A stretch of DNA of 10,085 nt from Roseobacter sp. (GCA_024636425.1 JAGXHB010000031.1:1-10085), one strand, 5' to 3'; shown: positions 1 through 6,577, counted from the stretch's first letter. Notes: generated by a model not told the origin, from the sequence alone. Numbers and translations: made by a program.

Positions 1-167
1 CCCCTGTACCGCTGGAAGGGTTGGCCGATGGGCTGGCCCCGCTGATGGCAGACCCGGGCGATACGGTCGTTCTGCGAGGGCGGGAGGGGGCGGATGTGCA
101 GCGTCTGCTGGATGTGGCGGGCGTTCTGCGCGCCGCCGGTTTCACGGCCCTGACTGTGGTGGAGTAG
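1..167 (+). CDS. exbD: ExbD/TolR-family biopolymer transport protein, C-terminal fragment
   Basis: Only the last 54 codons are in the window (reading frame from base 3, stop TAG at 165-167); the start and the membrane segment lie to the left. The visible part reads as the periplasmic C-terminal domain of ExbD/TolR proteins: a PLEGLADGLAPLM helix, the strand TVVLRGREGADVQRLLDV, then VLRAAGFTALTVVE. Family knowledge: ExbD works with ExbB in the inner membrane to couple proton flow to TonB. The next gene is a second ExbD whose ribosome-binding site (GGAG, 161-164) lies inside the last codons of this one, so the two are almost certainly co-transcribed and translationally linked. The family call rests on this short C-terminal match and on the neighbours. 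Whether its membrane Asp is intact cannot be seen. Confidence 0.75.
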   Translation, partial: PVPLEGLADGLAPLMADPGDTVVLRGREGADVQRLLDVAGVLRAAGFTALTVVE

Positions 168-171
168 CAAG

Positions 172-552
172 ATGCGTTTTGCCCGTCCCGCCCGCCGCAC
201 CATGCCCGAATCCATCGTTCCAATGATCAACGTGGTGTTTTTGCTCCTGATCTTCTTCATGATGTCAGCCACCATCAGTGCGGCACCACCCTTTGATCTG
301 ACCTTGCCCCAGACCGAAGAAGCCGACGAAATAGCGGGGGACGACACGCTTTATCTTTCGGCGGACGGAACGGCAGCCTATCAGACCGCACTTGGCGATG
401 ACGCATGGGCCGCACTCGCAGCGATGCAAGACGAAGGCGCTCTGATCTTGCGTGCGGATGCAGCACTTTCTGCAACATCGCTGGCGCAGGTGCTGGCCCG
501 ACTTGCCCAAATGGGGCGGCGCGAAGTTGAACTGGTGATACGCGCGCCATGA
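172..552 (+). CDS. exbD: ExbD-family protein with Asn in place of the membrane Asp
   Basis: This 126-residue protein has ExbD/TolR architecture: a short basic cytoplasmic tail (residues 1-15), one membrane helix (about 17-37, beginning VPMINVVFLLLIFFMM) and a periplasmic domain ending in RREVELVIRAP. ExbD proteins form the pore-inserted dimer of the ExbB-ExbD motor that energises TonB. In most ExbD proteins the helix begins with an Asp (Asp25 in E. coli) that is needed for proton coupling; here the aligned residue is Asn20 (codon AAC, 229-231). The ATG at 172 follows GGAG with a 7-base spacer. The stop overlaps the tonB start by four bases (ATGA, 549-552). Two ExbD genes in a row suggest a mixed ExbD dimer in which this copy plays an uneven or structural role; that is inference. 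Confidence 0.9.
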   Translation: MRFARPARRTMPESIVPMINVVFLLLIFFMMSATISAAPPFDLTLPQTEEADEIAGDDTLYLSADGTAAYQTALGDDAWAALAAMQDEGALILRADAALSATSLAQVLARLAQMGRREVELVIRAP

Positions 553-1382
553 AACAGGTCTTTGAATTCTCGTTCTTTCTGGCGGGTGCGACCGTGCTGC
601 ACCTGAGCGTCGGGTTGATCGCTCCGGACGGGCAGAGCGCGGCCGAAGGCGAAGGCGGGGATGCGGCCATCACGCTGGTCGCGGCAAGCGCCTCGGTGCA
701 GGACATGGTTGCAGCGTGGGAGGCCCCTGTCGCTGTCACGCAAGAGGTCGCGCAACCCGCAGCGCACCCCATGACCGAACCAACCGACGCCCCCTCGCTT
801 GCACCGCCTGAGCCGGAACTATCCCCCAGCACAACGCCCTCCGCCTTGCCGCCGGCCGCGGGCGATGCGCCCGCCCTTCCACAAATCGACCGCTCCGTCC
901 CGCCGCCACCGCTCGCGATGGCGCAGGTCCGGCCCGTCGAACGGCCCGAGGTCCGGCCTGCACCTGCCGCCAAGCCCGCCGCACCAAAGCCTGTGCAAGC
1001 CAAACCCGCCACCACGCAGCAGACGGCGGCAGGAAGAGGCACGCGCAAAACTGCCGGAACCGGTGCCGCCCCAGCGGCCCGGACCACCAAGCCCCGCAAT
1101 GCCAAGCAACTGCTGGCAACCTGGGGGGCGCAAATCCGCAACAGTATCGAGCGGCGCAAACGGTATCCCGCAGGCACGCGCGCCAGGGGCACTGTGACGC
1201 TCGCCATCTCCGTCCACACGGGCGGATCGGTGGCGGGGGTGACAGTGCGCACATCCTCGGGCGTTGCCCAGATTGATCGCGCGGCCGTCGCAGCCGTGAC
1301 ATCTGCCCGCATCGCTGCCGCACCCGAGGGGGTTGCCGCCGGTGCGCATACTTTCACGCTGCCCATGACGTTCGCGCCCTAG
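549..1382 (+). CDS. tonB: TonB-family energy transducer
   Basis: This 277-residue protein has the three-part TonB layout. An N-terminal membrane helix (about 5-24) contains LHLS, with His18 and Ser20 in the place of the SHLS-type motif of E. coli TonB. A long Pro/Ala-rich span (about 60-180, with many P-A-K-P steps) would cross the periplasm. A C-terminal domain (about 185-277) carries RRKRYPAGTRARGTVTLAIS, then VTVRTSSGVAQIDRAAVAAV and the closing FTLPMTF, which is the TonB_C pattern. TonB carries proton-motive force from ExbB-ExbD to outer-membrane receptors for siderophores, heme or cobalamin. The start overlaps the exbD stop by four bases and has no strong ribosome-binding site, so translational coupling is likely. 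No receptor or Fur-type site is visible here, so the substrate is unknown. Confidence 0.92.
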   Translation: MKQVFEFSFFLAGATVLHLSVGLIAPDGQSAAEGEGGDAAITLVAASASVQDMVAAWEAPVAVTQEVAQPAAHPMTEPTDAPSLAPPEPELSPSTTPSALPPAAGDAPALPQIDRSVPPPPLAMAQVRPVERPEVRPAPAAKPAAPKPVQAKPATTQQTAAGRGTRKTAGTGAAPAARTTKPRNAKQLLATWGAQIRNSIERRKRYPAGTRARGTVTLAISVHTGGSVAGVTVRTSSGVAQIDRAAVAAVTSARIAAAPEGVAAGAHTFTLPMTFAP

Positions 1383-1397
1383 GCCACTCAAAACATG

Positions 1398-1922
1398 TTA
1401 TTCTGCCGGCGTGCGTTCCACAGCGATCACACCCAGCGACCGCGCCGTGGTCAGCGCCAGAACCGGACTGTCAGGCCCGCCTTCGCTGACCTGATATTGA
1501 CGCATGGCGCGCCGCGTCGCATCATCCAGCACGCCGGTCACAGGCCCCGCATAGATCCCGCGGACCGCAAGGGCGCGCTGCAATGTCTCGATGATCTCGG
1601 GGGTGAGGGCGTCGTTGCACGGGGTCTCGAACCAGTTGTCCTGCCGGGGGGTGACGATCTGCTGACGCGTCTCGGTGCGATAGACGGGCAGCTTCTGGAT
1701 CTCTCCGGTGGGGCTGAGCCTGGCGGGTTCGACCTGAACCTGCTCCGTCACAGTTTCAATCACGGCTGGCGAGACGGTGCGGCCCCAGCACGATCCGGGC
1801 GGCGCATCTGCGGGGCCTTGGGTCGTCGCCTCGCGCACACCGGGTTCCGGCCTGTCCGACGCGGGCATATCGCAGGCCGCGAATGCTGCAACAACCAGCA
1901 GCGTTGCGGGAAGGCGGATCAT
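1398..1922 (-). CDS. Peptidoglycan-binding domain lipoprotein
   Basis: The product starts MIRLPATLLVVAAFAAC, a short signal peptide ending in a lipobox-like FAAC. From the ATG at 1922 it is 174 residues with the lipidated Cys at position 17. A GTG eight codons upstream (1946) has a weak AAGG six bases before it and would add only an N-terminal tail; I prefer the ATG because it gives a compact lipoprotein signal. The middle part is bounded by two Cys (in CWGRTVSP and FETPC), which could form a disulfide, and contains YRTETRQQIV. The C-terminal third (LTPEIIETLQRALAVRG, then GPVTGVLDDATRRAMRQYQ) matches a PG_binding_1 domain. It is probably an envelope lipoprotein contacting peptidoglycan; its exact role is unknown. 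It converges on tonB with only 15 bases between the stops and no terminator hairpin. Confidence 0.82.
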   Translation of the reverse strand: MIRLPATLLVVAAFAACDMPASDRPEPGVREATTQGPADAPPGSCWGRTVSPAVIETVTEQVQVEPARLSPTGEIQKLPVYRTETRQQIVTPRQDNWFETPCNDALTPEIIETLQRALAVRGIYAGPVTGVLDDATRRAMRQYQVSEGGPDSPVLALTTARSLGVIAVERTPAE

Positions 1923-1946
1923 GTCAAATCGTGAAGAATACTGCAC

Positions 1947-2146
1947 TACGGGCCTTGGTCTTGGAGTGTTTTGAGCGACGCTATCGGTTTTTCGGCGACC
2001 TGCCTAGCGCATAGCGGACGCGCCTCTATATTTCGATAGACACGCAGGGCAACGGGTTTTCAAATCGGGCATCACATTCAGGACTGGCGAACCCGGATGA
2101 CCGTGGCTAAACAGGGGCCGACAGTTACATAAGGAAAGGGCTCAGC
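1947..2146. other. Divergent intergenic region before the ferredoxin gene
   Basis: This 200-base gap separates the minus-strand lipoprotein gene from the plus-strand ferredoxin and should hold both promoters. It includes TCTATATTTCGATAGA (2025-2040), a small inverted repeat with 5-bp arms whose TATATT could serve as a -10 for the ferredoxin. CTATCG at 1981-1986 is matched by CGATAG at 2034-2039. No strong -35 or known operator was identified. Confidence 0.35.
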
Positions 2147-2470
2147 ATGGCCAAAATCACCTACGTAGAACACAACGGCACCGAACATGTGGTCGATGTG
2201 GCAAATGGCCTGACCGTGATGGAAGGGGCCCGCGATAACAACATTCCGGGGATCGAAGCGGATTGCGGCGGGGCCTGCGCCTGCTCGACCTGCCATGTCT
2301 ATGTGGATCCCGCGTGGATCGACAAGATGCCCGCCAAGGAAGACATGGAAGAAGACATGCTCGACTTCGCGTTCGAACCCGATGCGGAACGCTCGCGACT
2401 GACCTGCCAGATCAAGGTGACGGATGCGCTTGACGGTTTGCGCGTCCAGATGCCTGAAAAACAGATCTGA
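2147..2470 (+). CDS. fdx: Adrenodoxin-type [2Fe-2S] ferredoxin
   Basis: This 107-residue protein has the full vertebrate/bacterial adrenodoxin fold signature. Ligand cysteines are Cys40, Cys46, Cys49 (within DCGGACACSTCHVYV) and Cys87 (SRLTCQIKV), spaced C-x5-C-x2-C-x37-C. Cys44 is an additional, non-ligand cysteine. Asp/Glu-rich helix MPAKEDMEEDML resembles the partner-binding helix of this class. Such ferredoxins (for example Rhodobacter FdVI and Pseudomonas putidaredoxin) pass single electrons to P450s or serve iron-sulfur assembly; no P450, reductase or isc gene is visible here, so the partner is unknown. The ATG at 2147 is preceded by an AAGGAAAGGG purine run (2131-2140). The stop overlaps the next start by one base (TGATG). 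Confidence 0.95.
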   Translation: MAKITYVEHNGTEHVVDVANGLTVMEGARDNNIPGIEADCGGACACSTCHVYVDPAWIDKMPAKEDMEEDMLDFAFEPDAERSRLTCQIKVTDALDGLRVQMPEKQI

Positions 2471-3210
2471 TGACCGGCACCGGGCAGCGTCTGGCGGCAC
2501 TGCTGCTTGCAGCTTTGATCCTGCCCGGATCTGCCCGTGCCGAAACGATCCTCGAGGCGCGCTATGCCGACCCGACCACGCGCTACGACCATGGCGTGCT
2601 CGGAGACGCGATCGAGTGGGGAACGCTGGAATTGACGCTGGAGAACGGCACGACACGCCGCTTTATCCTGCCCGACGATCTCGTTTTTGAAGACACGGCA
2701 CCCCGTTTGGCCGACCTTGACGGCGATGGCCTCGCGGAGGTGATCGTGGTGGAAAGCAGCCAGACCCTCGGCGCGCGGCTGGTTGTTTATGGGTCCGAGG
2801 GGCGGCTTGCCCGGACCGATCACATCGGGCACCGGAACCGCTGGCTGGCCCCGGTAGGGGCTGCCGATTTCACCGGCGACGGTCGCGCCGAGATCGCAAT
2901 GGTCGTGACACCTCATCTGGTCGGGCGGCTGGTGCTGCTGACCTTTGACGGCGAAACGCTGACCCCCCTGGCCGAAACCTCTGGCGTGACCAACCACCGG
3001 ATTGGGGACCGCGATATTGCCGGGGGACTGCGGAATTGCGCTGGCGACCCCGAGATTCTGCTGGCGCAGATGCCGTGGCGACAGGACGGGGATGCCCCGA
3101 TGCTTGGGATCTCTCTCAAAGACGGTCGCCTGATCGCCAAAAGCTATCCTGCGCCGTTCACCCCCGCGACTGTCGCCAAAGCCCAAGCCTGCGAGCTGCA
3201 TCCTCTCTGA
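2470..3210 (+). CDS. Exported FG-GAP/VCBS repeat-like protein
   Basis: This 246-residue protein begins with a Sec signal peptide (hydrophobic 8-20, likely cleavage after SARA, residue 24). Two short repeats of the FG-GAP/integrin-alpha type are visible: RLADLDGDGLAEVIVVES (79-96) and GAADFTGDGRAEIAMVV (130-146). Each has an acidic calcium-binding-like loop followed by a hydrophobic strand. A less clear third unit covers about 155-200. The repeats suggest a partial beta-propeller in the periplasm; no enzymatic motif is recognised. Two late cysteines (Cys190, Cys241) might pair. Translation is probably coupled to the ferredoxin through TGATG, since no good ribosome-binding site precedes the ATG. 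A functional link between a cytosolic ferredoxin and an exported protein is not obvious; the junction may reflect shared expression only. Confidence 0.85.
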   Translation: MTGTGQRLAALLLAALILPGSARAETILEARYADPTTRYDHGVLGDAIEWGTLELTLENGTTRRFILPDDLVFEDTAPRLADLDGDGLAEVIVVESSQTLGARLVVYGSEGRLARTDHIGHRNRWLAPVGAADFTGDGRAEIAMVVTPHLVGRLVLLTFDGETLTPLAETSGVTNHRIGDRDIAGGLRNCAGDPEILLAQMPWRQDGDAPMLGISLKDGRLIAKSYPAPFTPATVAKAQACELHPL

Positions 3211-3238
3211 CATATTCCAAATGGACTAAAATCCTGGG

Positions 3239-3262
3239 GGGCCGGGGGCGAGCCCCCGGTCC
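3239..3262. terminator. GC-rich hairpin between convergent genes
   Basis: The bases 3239-3248 pair with 3253-3262 as a 10-bp stem (one G-T wobble) around the loop CGAG; the core is CCGGGGGCGAGCCCCCGG. It sits between the end of the exported FG-GAP-like gene (3210) and the end of purD (3286). It lacks a T tract right after the stem on the plus strand; on the minus strand an ATTTT lies about six bases beyond it. It may act as a weak two-way terminator or an mRNA 3'-end stabiliser. Confidence 0.45.
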
Positions 3263-3285
3263 GCGCTCTCGACGACACGTCCAGC

Positions 3286-4551
3286 CTAGCCAAGCGCCCG
3301 CCAGCCGATGTCGCGCCGGAAAAAACCGCCCGGCCAGTCGATCGCTTCCACCATCTCATAGGCGCGCGCCTGCGCCTCGGCCAGCGTGTCGCCGCGTGCG
3401 GTTACATTCAGAACCCGTCCGCCTGCTGAAACGAATGTCCCGTCCGCGCGGGCCGTGCCCGCATGGAACACCATGTTGCGGCTGTCTTCGGGCAGGTCTT
3501 CTAGACCCTTGATGACGCTGCCTTTCGCGTAGTCGCCGGGATAGCCGTTCGCGGCCATGACAACGGTGATTGCGTGATCTTCGGCCCAGTTCACCTTCAT
3601 CTCGGCAAGCCGCTGCTCGGCGGCGGCATGGATCAGATCGAAGGCCTGCGCCCCCAGCCGCATCATCAACACCTGACACTCCGGATCGCCGAAGCGGGCA
3701 TTATATTCCACCAGCCGCGGCGCACCGTCCTTGATCATAAGTCCGGCATAAAGCACGCCCTGATACGGCGTCCCGCGCCGCGCCATTTCGGCCATGCAGG
3801 GGCGGATGATGTCGTCCAGGGCGCGTTCTGCGATGGCGTCGGTCAGCACCGGGGCTGGCGAATAGGCCCCCATGCCGCCGGTATTGGGGCCGGTATCGCC
3901 GTCGCCCACGCGCTTGTGGTCCTGTGCTGTGCCGATGGGCAGCACGTTTTCTCCGTCACACAGCACAAAAAACGACGCTTCTTCTCCGTCCATGAATTCT
4001 TCGATCACGACTTCTTCGCCAGCGGCCCCGAAGCTGCCGTCGAACATCGTGTCCACGGCCTCAAGGGCTTCGGCGTCGGTCAGGGCGATGATCACGCCTT
4101 TGCCGGCGGCCAGACCGTCCGCCTTGATCACGATGGGGGCGGGGTGATCCGCCAGATAGGCCCGCGCTGATGCGGCATCGGTGAAATGCCCGTAAGCGGC
4201 GGTGGGCGCGTTCGCCGCGGCGCAAATTTCCTTGGTAAATGCTTTGGACGCTTCAAGGGCTGCGGCGGCCTTGGACGGGCCGAAGACCAGCACACCTGCC
4301 GCGCGCAGATCATCCGCGACGCCGGCGGCCAGCGGTGCCTCGGGGCCGATGATGACGAAATCAATGTTGTTTTCATCTGCAAAGGACACAACCGCGCCCC
4401 CGTCATTGATGTCGAGTGTTGCGCAATCGGCAATCATGGCGATGCCGGCGTTGCCCGGTGCCACGATCAGCTTGTCGCATTTGGGGTTTTGCAAAACGGC
4501 CCAGGCAAGGCTGTGCTCGCGCCCGCCGCTGCCCAGAATGAGGATGTTCAT
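3286..4551 (-). CDS. purD: Phosphoribosylamine-glycine ligase (GAR synthetase)
   Basis: PurD joins glycine to 5-phosphoribosylamine with ATP, the second step of de novo purine synthesis, in the cytosol. The 421-residue product has the usual family length and all its blocks: N-terminal MNILILGSGGREHSLAWAV, GPEAPLAAGVADDL, the ATP-grasp segment VIKADGLAAGKGVIIA, EEFMDGEEASFFVL, the signature RVGDGDTGPNTGGMGAYSP, and EYNARFGDPECQ with metal/ATP-binding residues, followed by the C-terminal domain ending WPGGFFRRDIGWRALG. The frame is open 26 codons further upstream (to 4629), but the family N-terminus and the AAGGGAG site fix the start at 4551. It diverges from xseA across 92 bases that hold a possible promoter and a dyad. 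Confidence 0.97.
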   Translation of the reverse strand: MNILILGSGGREHSLAWAVLQNPKCDKLIVAPGNAGIAMIADCATLDINDGGAVVSFADENNIDFVIIGPEAPLAAGVADDLRAAGVLVFGPSKAAAALEASKAFTKEICAAANAPTAAYGHFTDAASARAYLADHPAPIVIKADGLAAGKGVIIALTDAEALEAVDTMFDGSFGAAGEEVVIEEFMDGEEASFFVLCDGENVLPIGTAQDHKRVGDGDTGPNTGGMGAYSPAPVLTDAIAERALDDIIRPCMAEMARRGTPYQGVLYAGLMIKDGAPRLVEYNARFGDPECQVLMMRLGAQAFDLIHAAAEQRLAEMKVNWAEDHAITVVMAANGYPGDYAKGSVIKGLEDLPEDSRNMVFHAGTARADGTFVSAGGRVLNVTARGDTLAEAQARAYEMVEAIDWPGGFFRRDIGWRALG

Positions 4552-4558
4552 GGTCGCA

Positions 4559-4565
4559 CTCCCTT
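4559..4565 (-). promoter_or_regulatory. purD ribosome-binding site
   Basis: Read on the minus strand, AAGGGAG lies seven bases before the ATG at 4551. It decides for this start against the longer in-frame reading from 4629, whose added residues do not resemble any PurD N-terminus. Confidence 0.75.
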
Positions 4566-4582
4566 GGCCTTGGTTGCTGGGC

Positions 4583-4611
4583 GTTCTAAGCTGGGTCAAC
4601 GCCAGACACAA
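4583..4611 (-). promoter_or_regulatory. Possible purD promoter
   Basis: On the minus strand, TTGTGT (4606-4611) and TAGAAC (4583-4588) are separated by 17 bases, a fair match to a sigma70-type -35/-10 pair. It would start transcription a few tens of bases before purD. An imperfect dyad (4577-4585 with 4598-4605) covers the spacer and the -10. The elements match the consensus only at 3 and 4 of 6 positions, so this is a candidate only. Confidence 0.3.
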
Positions 4612-4643
4612 GACGCACCCAAGACCCATACGAGGAGCCCCGC

Positions 4644-6185
4644 ATGGACCTGATCGACGACCCGATGGAAGGGCAGAACAGCCCCGAATTCACCGTGACC
4701 GAGCTTTCGGGCGCGATCAAGCGGGTGATCGAGGGCGAATTTGGCCATGTGCGGATCAGGGCCGAGGTTGGCAGAGTCAGCCGTCCGCGGTCGGGTCACA
4801 TCTATCTGGACCTCAAGGATGACAGTTCCGTTATCTCCGGCGTGGTCTGGAAAGGCGTGGCCGCGCGGCTTGAAACCAAGCCCGAGGAAGGGATGGAGGT
4901 GATTGCCACAGGCCGCATCACCACATTTGGCGGCCAGTCGAAATACCAGATCATCATCGAAGACATCAAACCAGCGGGCATGGGCGCGCTGATGGCCCTG
5001 CTGGAAAAGCGCAAGGCGGCGTTGCAGGCCGAAGGGCTTTTTGCCGCCGAGCGCAAGCGCCCGCTGCCCTATCTGCCGGATGTGATCGGCGTCGTGACAT
5101 CGCCTTCGGGGGCGGTGATCCGCGATATTCTGCACCGCTTGCGCGACCGTTTTCCGCGCAAGGTGCTGATCTGGCCGGTCGCGGTGCAGGGTGCCAAATG
5201 CGCACCCGAGGTCGCGCGGGCGATCGAAGGGTTCAACCGGCTCACGCCCGGCGGCGCGTTGCCCCGACCCGATCTTTTGATCGTGGCCCGTGGCGGTGGA
5301 TCGGTCGAGGATCTGTGGGGGTTCAACGAAGAGATCGTCGCACGCGCTGCTGCGGCGTCGGACATCCCGCTGATTTCGGCGGTTGGCCACGAAACAGACA
5401 CGACGTTGATCGACTACGTATCGGACAGGCGCGCGCCGACGCCCACGGCGGCTGCGGAGCTTGCGGTGCCGGTGCGTCACGAGCTGGTGGCGTGGCTTGA
5501 CGGGCAGGAGGCGCGGATGACCCACGCGCTGAGCCAGGGGTTGGCGCGGCGCGACCAGCGGTTGCGCGATATGGCCCGCGCCTTGCCGCGTCCCGATACG
5601 CTGCTTGACGGACCCCGTCAGCGGTTAGACTACCTGTCGGGCCGGCTGGGGCCGGCGCTGACCAAGGGCGTTCAAACCCGCAAGGTGCATCTGGCGGATA
5701 TGTCGGGGGCGCTGCGGCCCCGGATGCTGCACACTGCGCTGGCCTCAGAGCGGCGGCGGCTTCAGGCGTTGTCGGCGCGGCTTGACCCCGCACTGGCACG
5801 TGCCGTCGCGACGAAGAAAGCTGCGCTGGATGCCCGCGCGGCACGGTTCCGGCCCGCTGTGCTGCGGCAGGAGCAAATCCGGAAAACCGCTGCTTTCGAA
5901 ACGCTGGTGCGCCGTCTTTCACAGGCAGGCCAGCGTCAGGTCGAGGGCTGGCGGCGGCGCGTCGATGATCTGGAGCGGTTGCGCAAGTCGTTCAACCACG
6001 ATGCCATTCTGAAACGTGGTTTTGCAATCGTGTGGAGCGAAGACCGGGTCGTGATGACCAAGCAAGCCGCCGAAAATGCAACGTCGCTGGAGATACAATT
6101 CGCAGATGGTTGCTTGCAGATCGGCGGCAAGTCTGCGCCACGCAAGACGGCCAAGAAACCGCCCGAACAAGGCAGCTTGTTCTAG
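4644..6185 (+). CDS. xseA: Exodeoxyribonuclease VII large subunit
   Basis: XseA is the catalytic subunit of exonuclease VII, which with several XseB subunits degrades single-stranded DNA from both ends during repair. The 513-residue product shows the family layout. An N-terminal OB-fold (about 15-110) runs from FTVTELSGAIKRVIEGEFG through the SGHIYLDLKD segment to FGGQSKYQIII. The catalytic core (about 120-275) contains IGVVTSPSGAVIRDILHR, DLLIVARGGGSVEDLWGFNE and SAVGHETDTTLIDYVSDRRA. A helical region (about 276-445) is followed by the C-terminal segment LKRGFAIVW. The helical region contains five similar ~22-residue units. The product is longer than E. coli XseA (about 456 residues). GAGGAG (4632-4637) lies six bases before the ATG. 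xseB is not in the window. The stop codon is shared with the convergent gene. Confidence 0.97.
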   Translation: MDLIDDPMEGQNSPEFTVTELSGAIKRVIEGEFGHVRIRAEVGRVSRPRSGHIYLDLKDDSSVISGVVWKGVAARLETKPEEGMEVIATGRITTFGGQSKYQIIIEDIKPAGMGALMALLEKRKAALQAEGLFAAERKRPLPYLPDVIGVVTSPSGAVIRDILHRLRDRFPRKVLIWPVAVQGAKCAPEVARAIEGFNRLTPGGALPRPDLLIVARGGGSVEDLWGFNEEIVARAAAASDIPLISAVGHETDTTLIDYVSDRRAPTPTAAAELAVPVRHELVAWLDGQEARMTHALSQGLARRDQRLRDMARALPRPDTLLDGPRQRLDYLSGRLGPALTKGVQTRKVHLADMSGALRPRMLHTALASERRRLQALSARLDPALARAVATKKAALDARAARFRPAVLRQEQIRKTAAFETLVRRLSQAGQRQVEGWRRRVDDLERLRKSFNHDAILKRGFAIVWSEDRVVMTKQAAENATSLEIQFADGCLQIGGKSAPRKTAKKPPEQGSLF

Positions 6186-6577
6186 ACCCCGACCTTGGGG
6201 CCAAGGCACAGCATTTCTTCGTCGCTGTCTTGCGCCTCGTAAAGTTCGGTCGTGCCGGGATCGTTCTCAAACCGCGCGATCAGACCGCCGCTGCCTTGCT
6301 CGAATGTCCAGCATTGCGGGTCGGGGCGGTCATCGTAGGTAAAGCAGATCTGTCCGTCATCCTCGTACCATTGGCCGGTCTTGCATTCCCCATCAAGGAA
6401 TGACCATTCCACCCGCCGATCGGACAGATAGCGCTCGGCCCCGTAGGTCTGGCCACCGCTTTGATAAAACAGCGTCTTGCCGCGGGTGTAGTCATCAAAC
6501 TCCTGCGCGGACATGGTGGATTGTGCCGACAGCGGCGCGGCAAGGGCGAAGAGGGCAAGGGCTGCGATCATTTTCAT
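6182..6577 (-). CDS. Small exported Cys/Trp-rich protein of unknown function
   Basis: I do not recognise a named function. From the ATG at 6577 the product is 131 residues: a signal peptide (hydrophobic 3-15, likely cleavage after LSAQ near residue 19) and a compact acidic mature part. Four Cys (65, 78, 89, 124) and several aromatics stand in short blocks such as EWSFLDGECKTGQWY, GQICFTYDD, PQCWTFE and MLCLGPKVGV. This pattern suggests a small disulfide-stabilised periplasmic fold. The open frame continues upstream into the alkB-like gene, but that part is an out-of-frame overlap; the signal peptide sets the start. It follows the AlkB-like gene on the same strand by 53 bases and may be co-transcribed. 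Its stop (TAG on the minus strand, 6184-6182) overlaps the xseA stop. Confidence 0.8.
   Translation of the reverse strand: MKMIAALALFALAAPLSAQSTMSAQEFDDYTRGKTLFYQSGGQTYGAERYLSDRRVEWSFLDGECKTGQWYEDDGQICFTYDDRPDPQCWTFEQGSGGLIARFENDPGTTELYEAQDSDEEMLCLGPKVGV

Noticed and set aside
275..1366. 363-codon open frame on the minus strand opposite exbD and tonB
   Set aside because: It is composed mainly of Ala, Ser, Gly and Arg, matches no family, and lies opposite two convincing genes. GC-rich coding DNA often leaves such open antisense frames.
2299..3213. 304-codon open frame on the minus strand opposite the ferredoxin and FG-GAP-like genes
   Set aside because: The sense genes show cysteine ligands, a signal peptide and repeat motifs. 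The antisense product is rich in Arg/Gly/Gln and has no recognisable domain.
4552..4629. Longer PurD reading with 26 extra N-terminal residues
   Set aside because: The added residues do not look like any PurD N-terminus, while the internal Met starts exactly at the family motif and has AAGGGAG before it.
4596..5525. 309-codon open frame on the minus strand opposite xseA
   Set aside because: The sense frame encodes clear exonuclease VII motifs; the antisense product is Arg/His-rich without family features.
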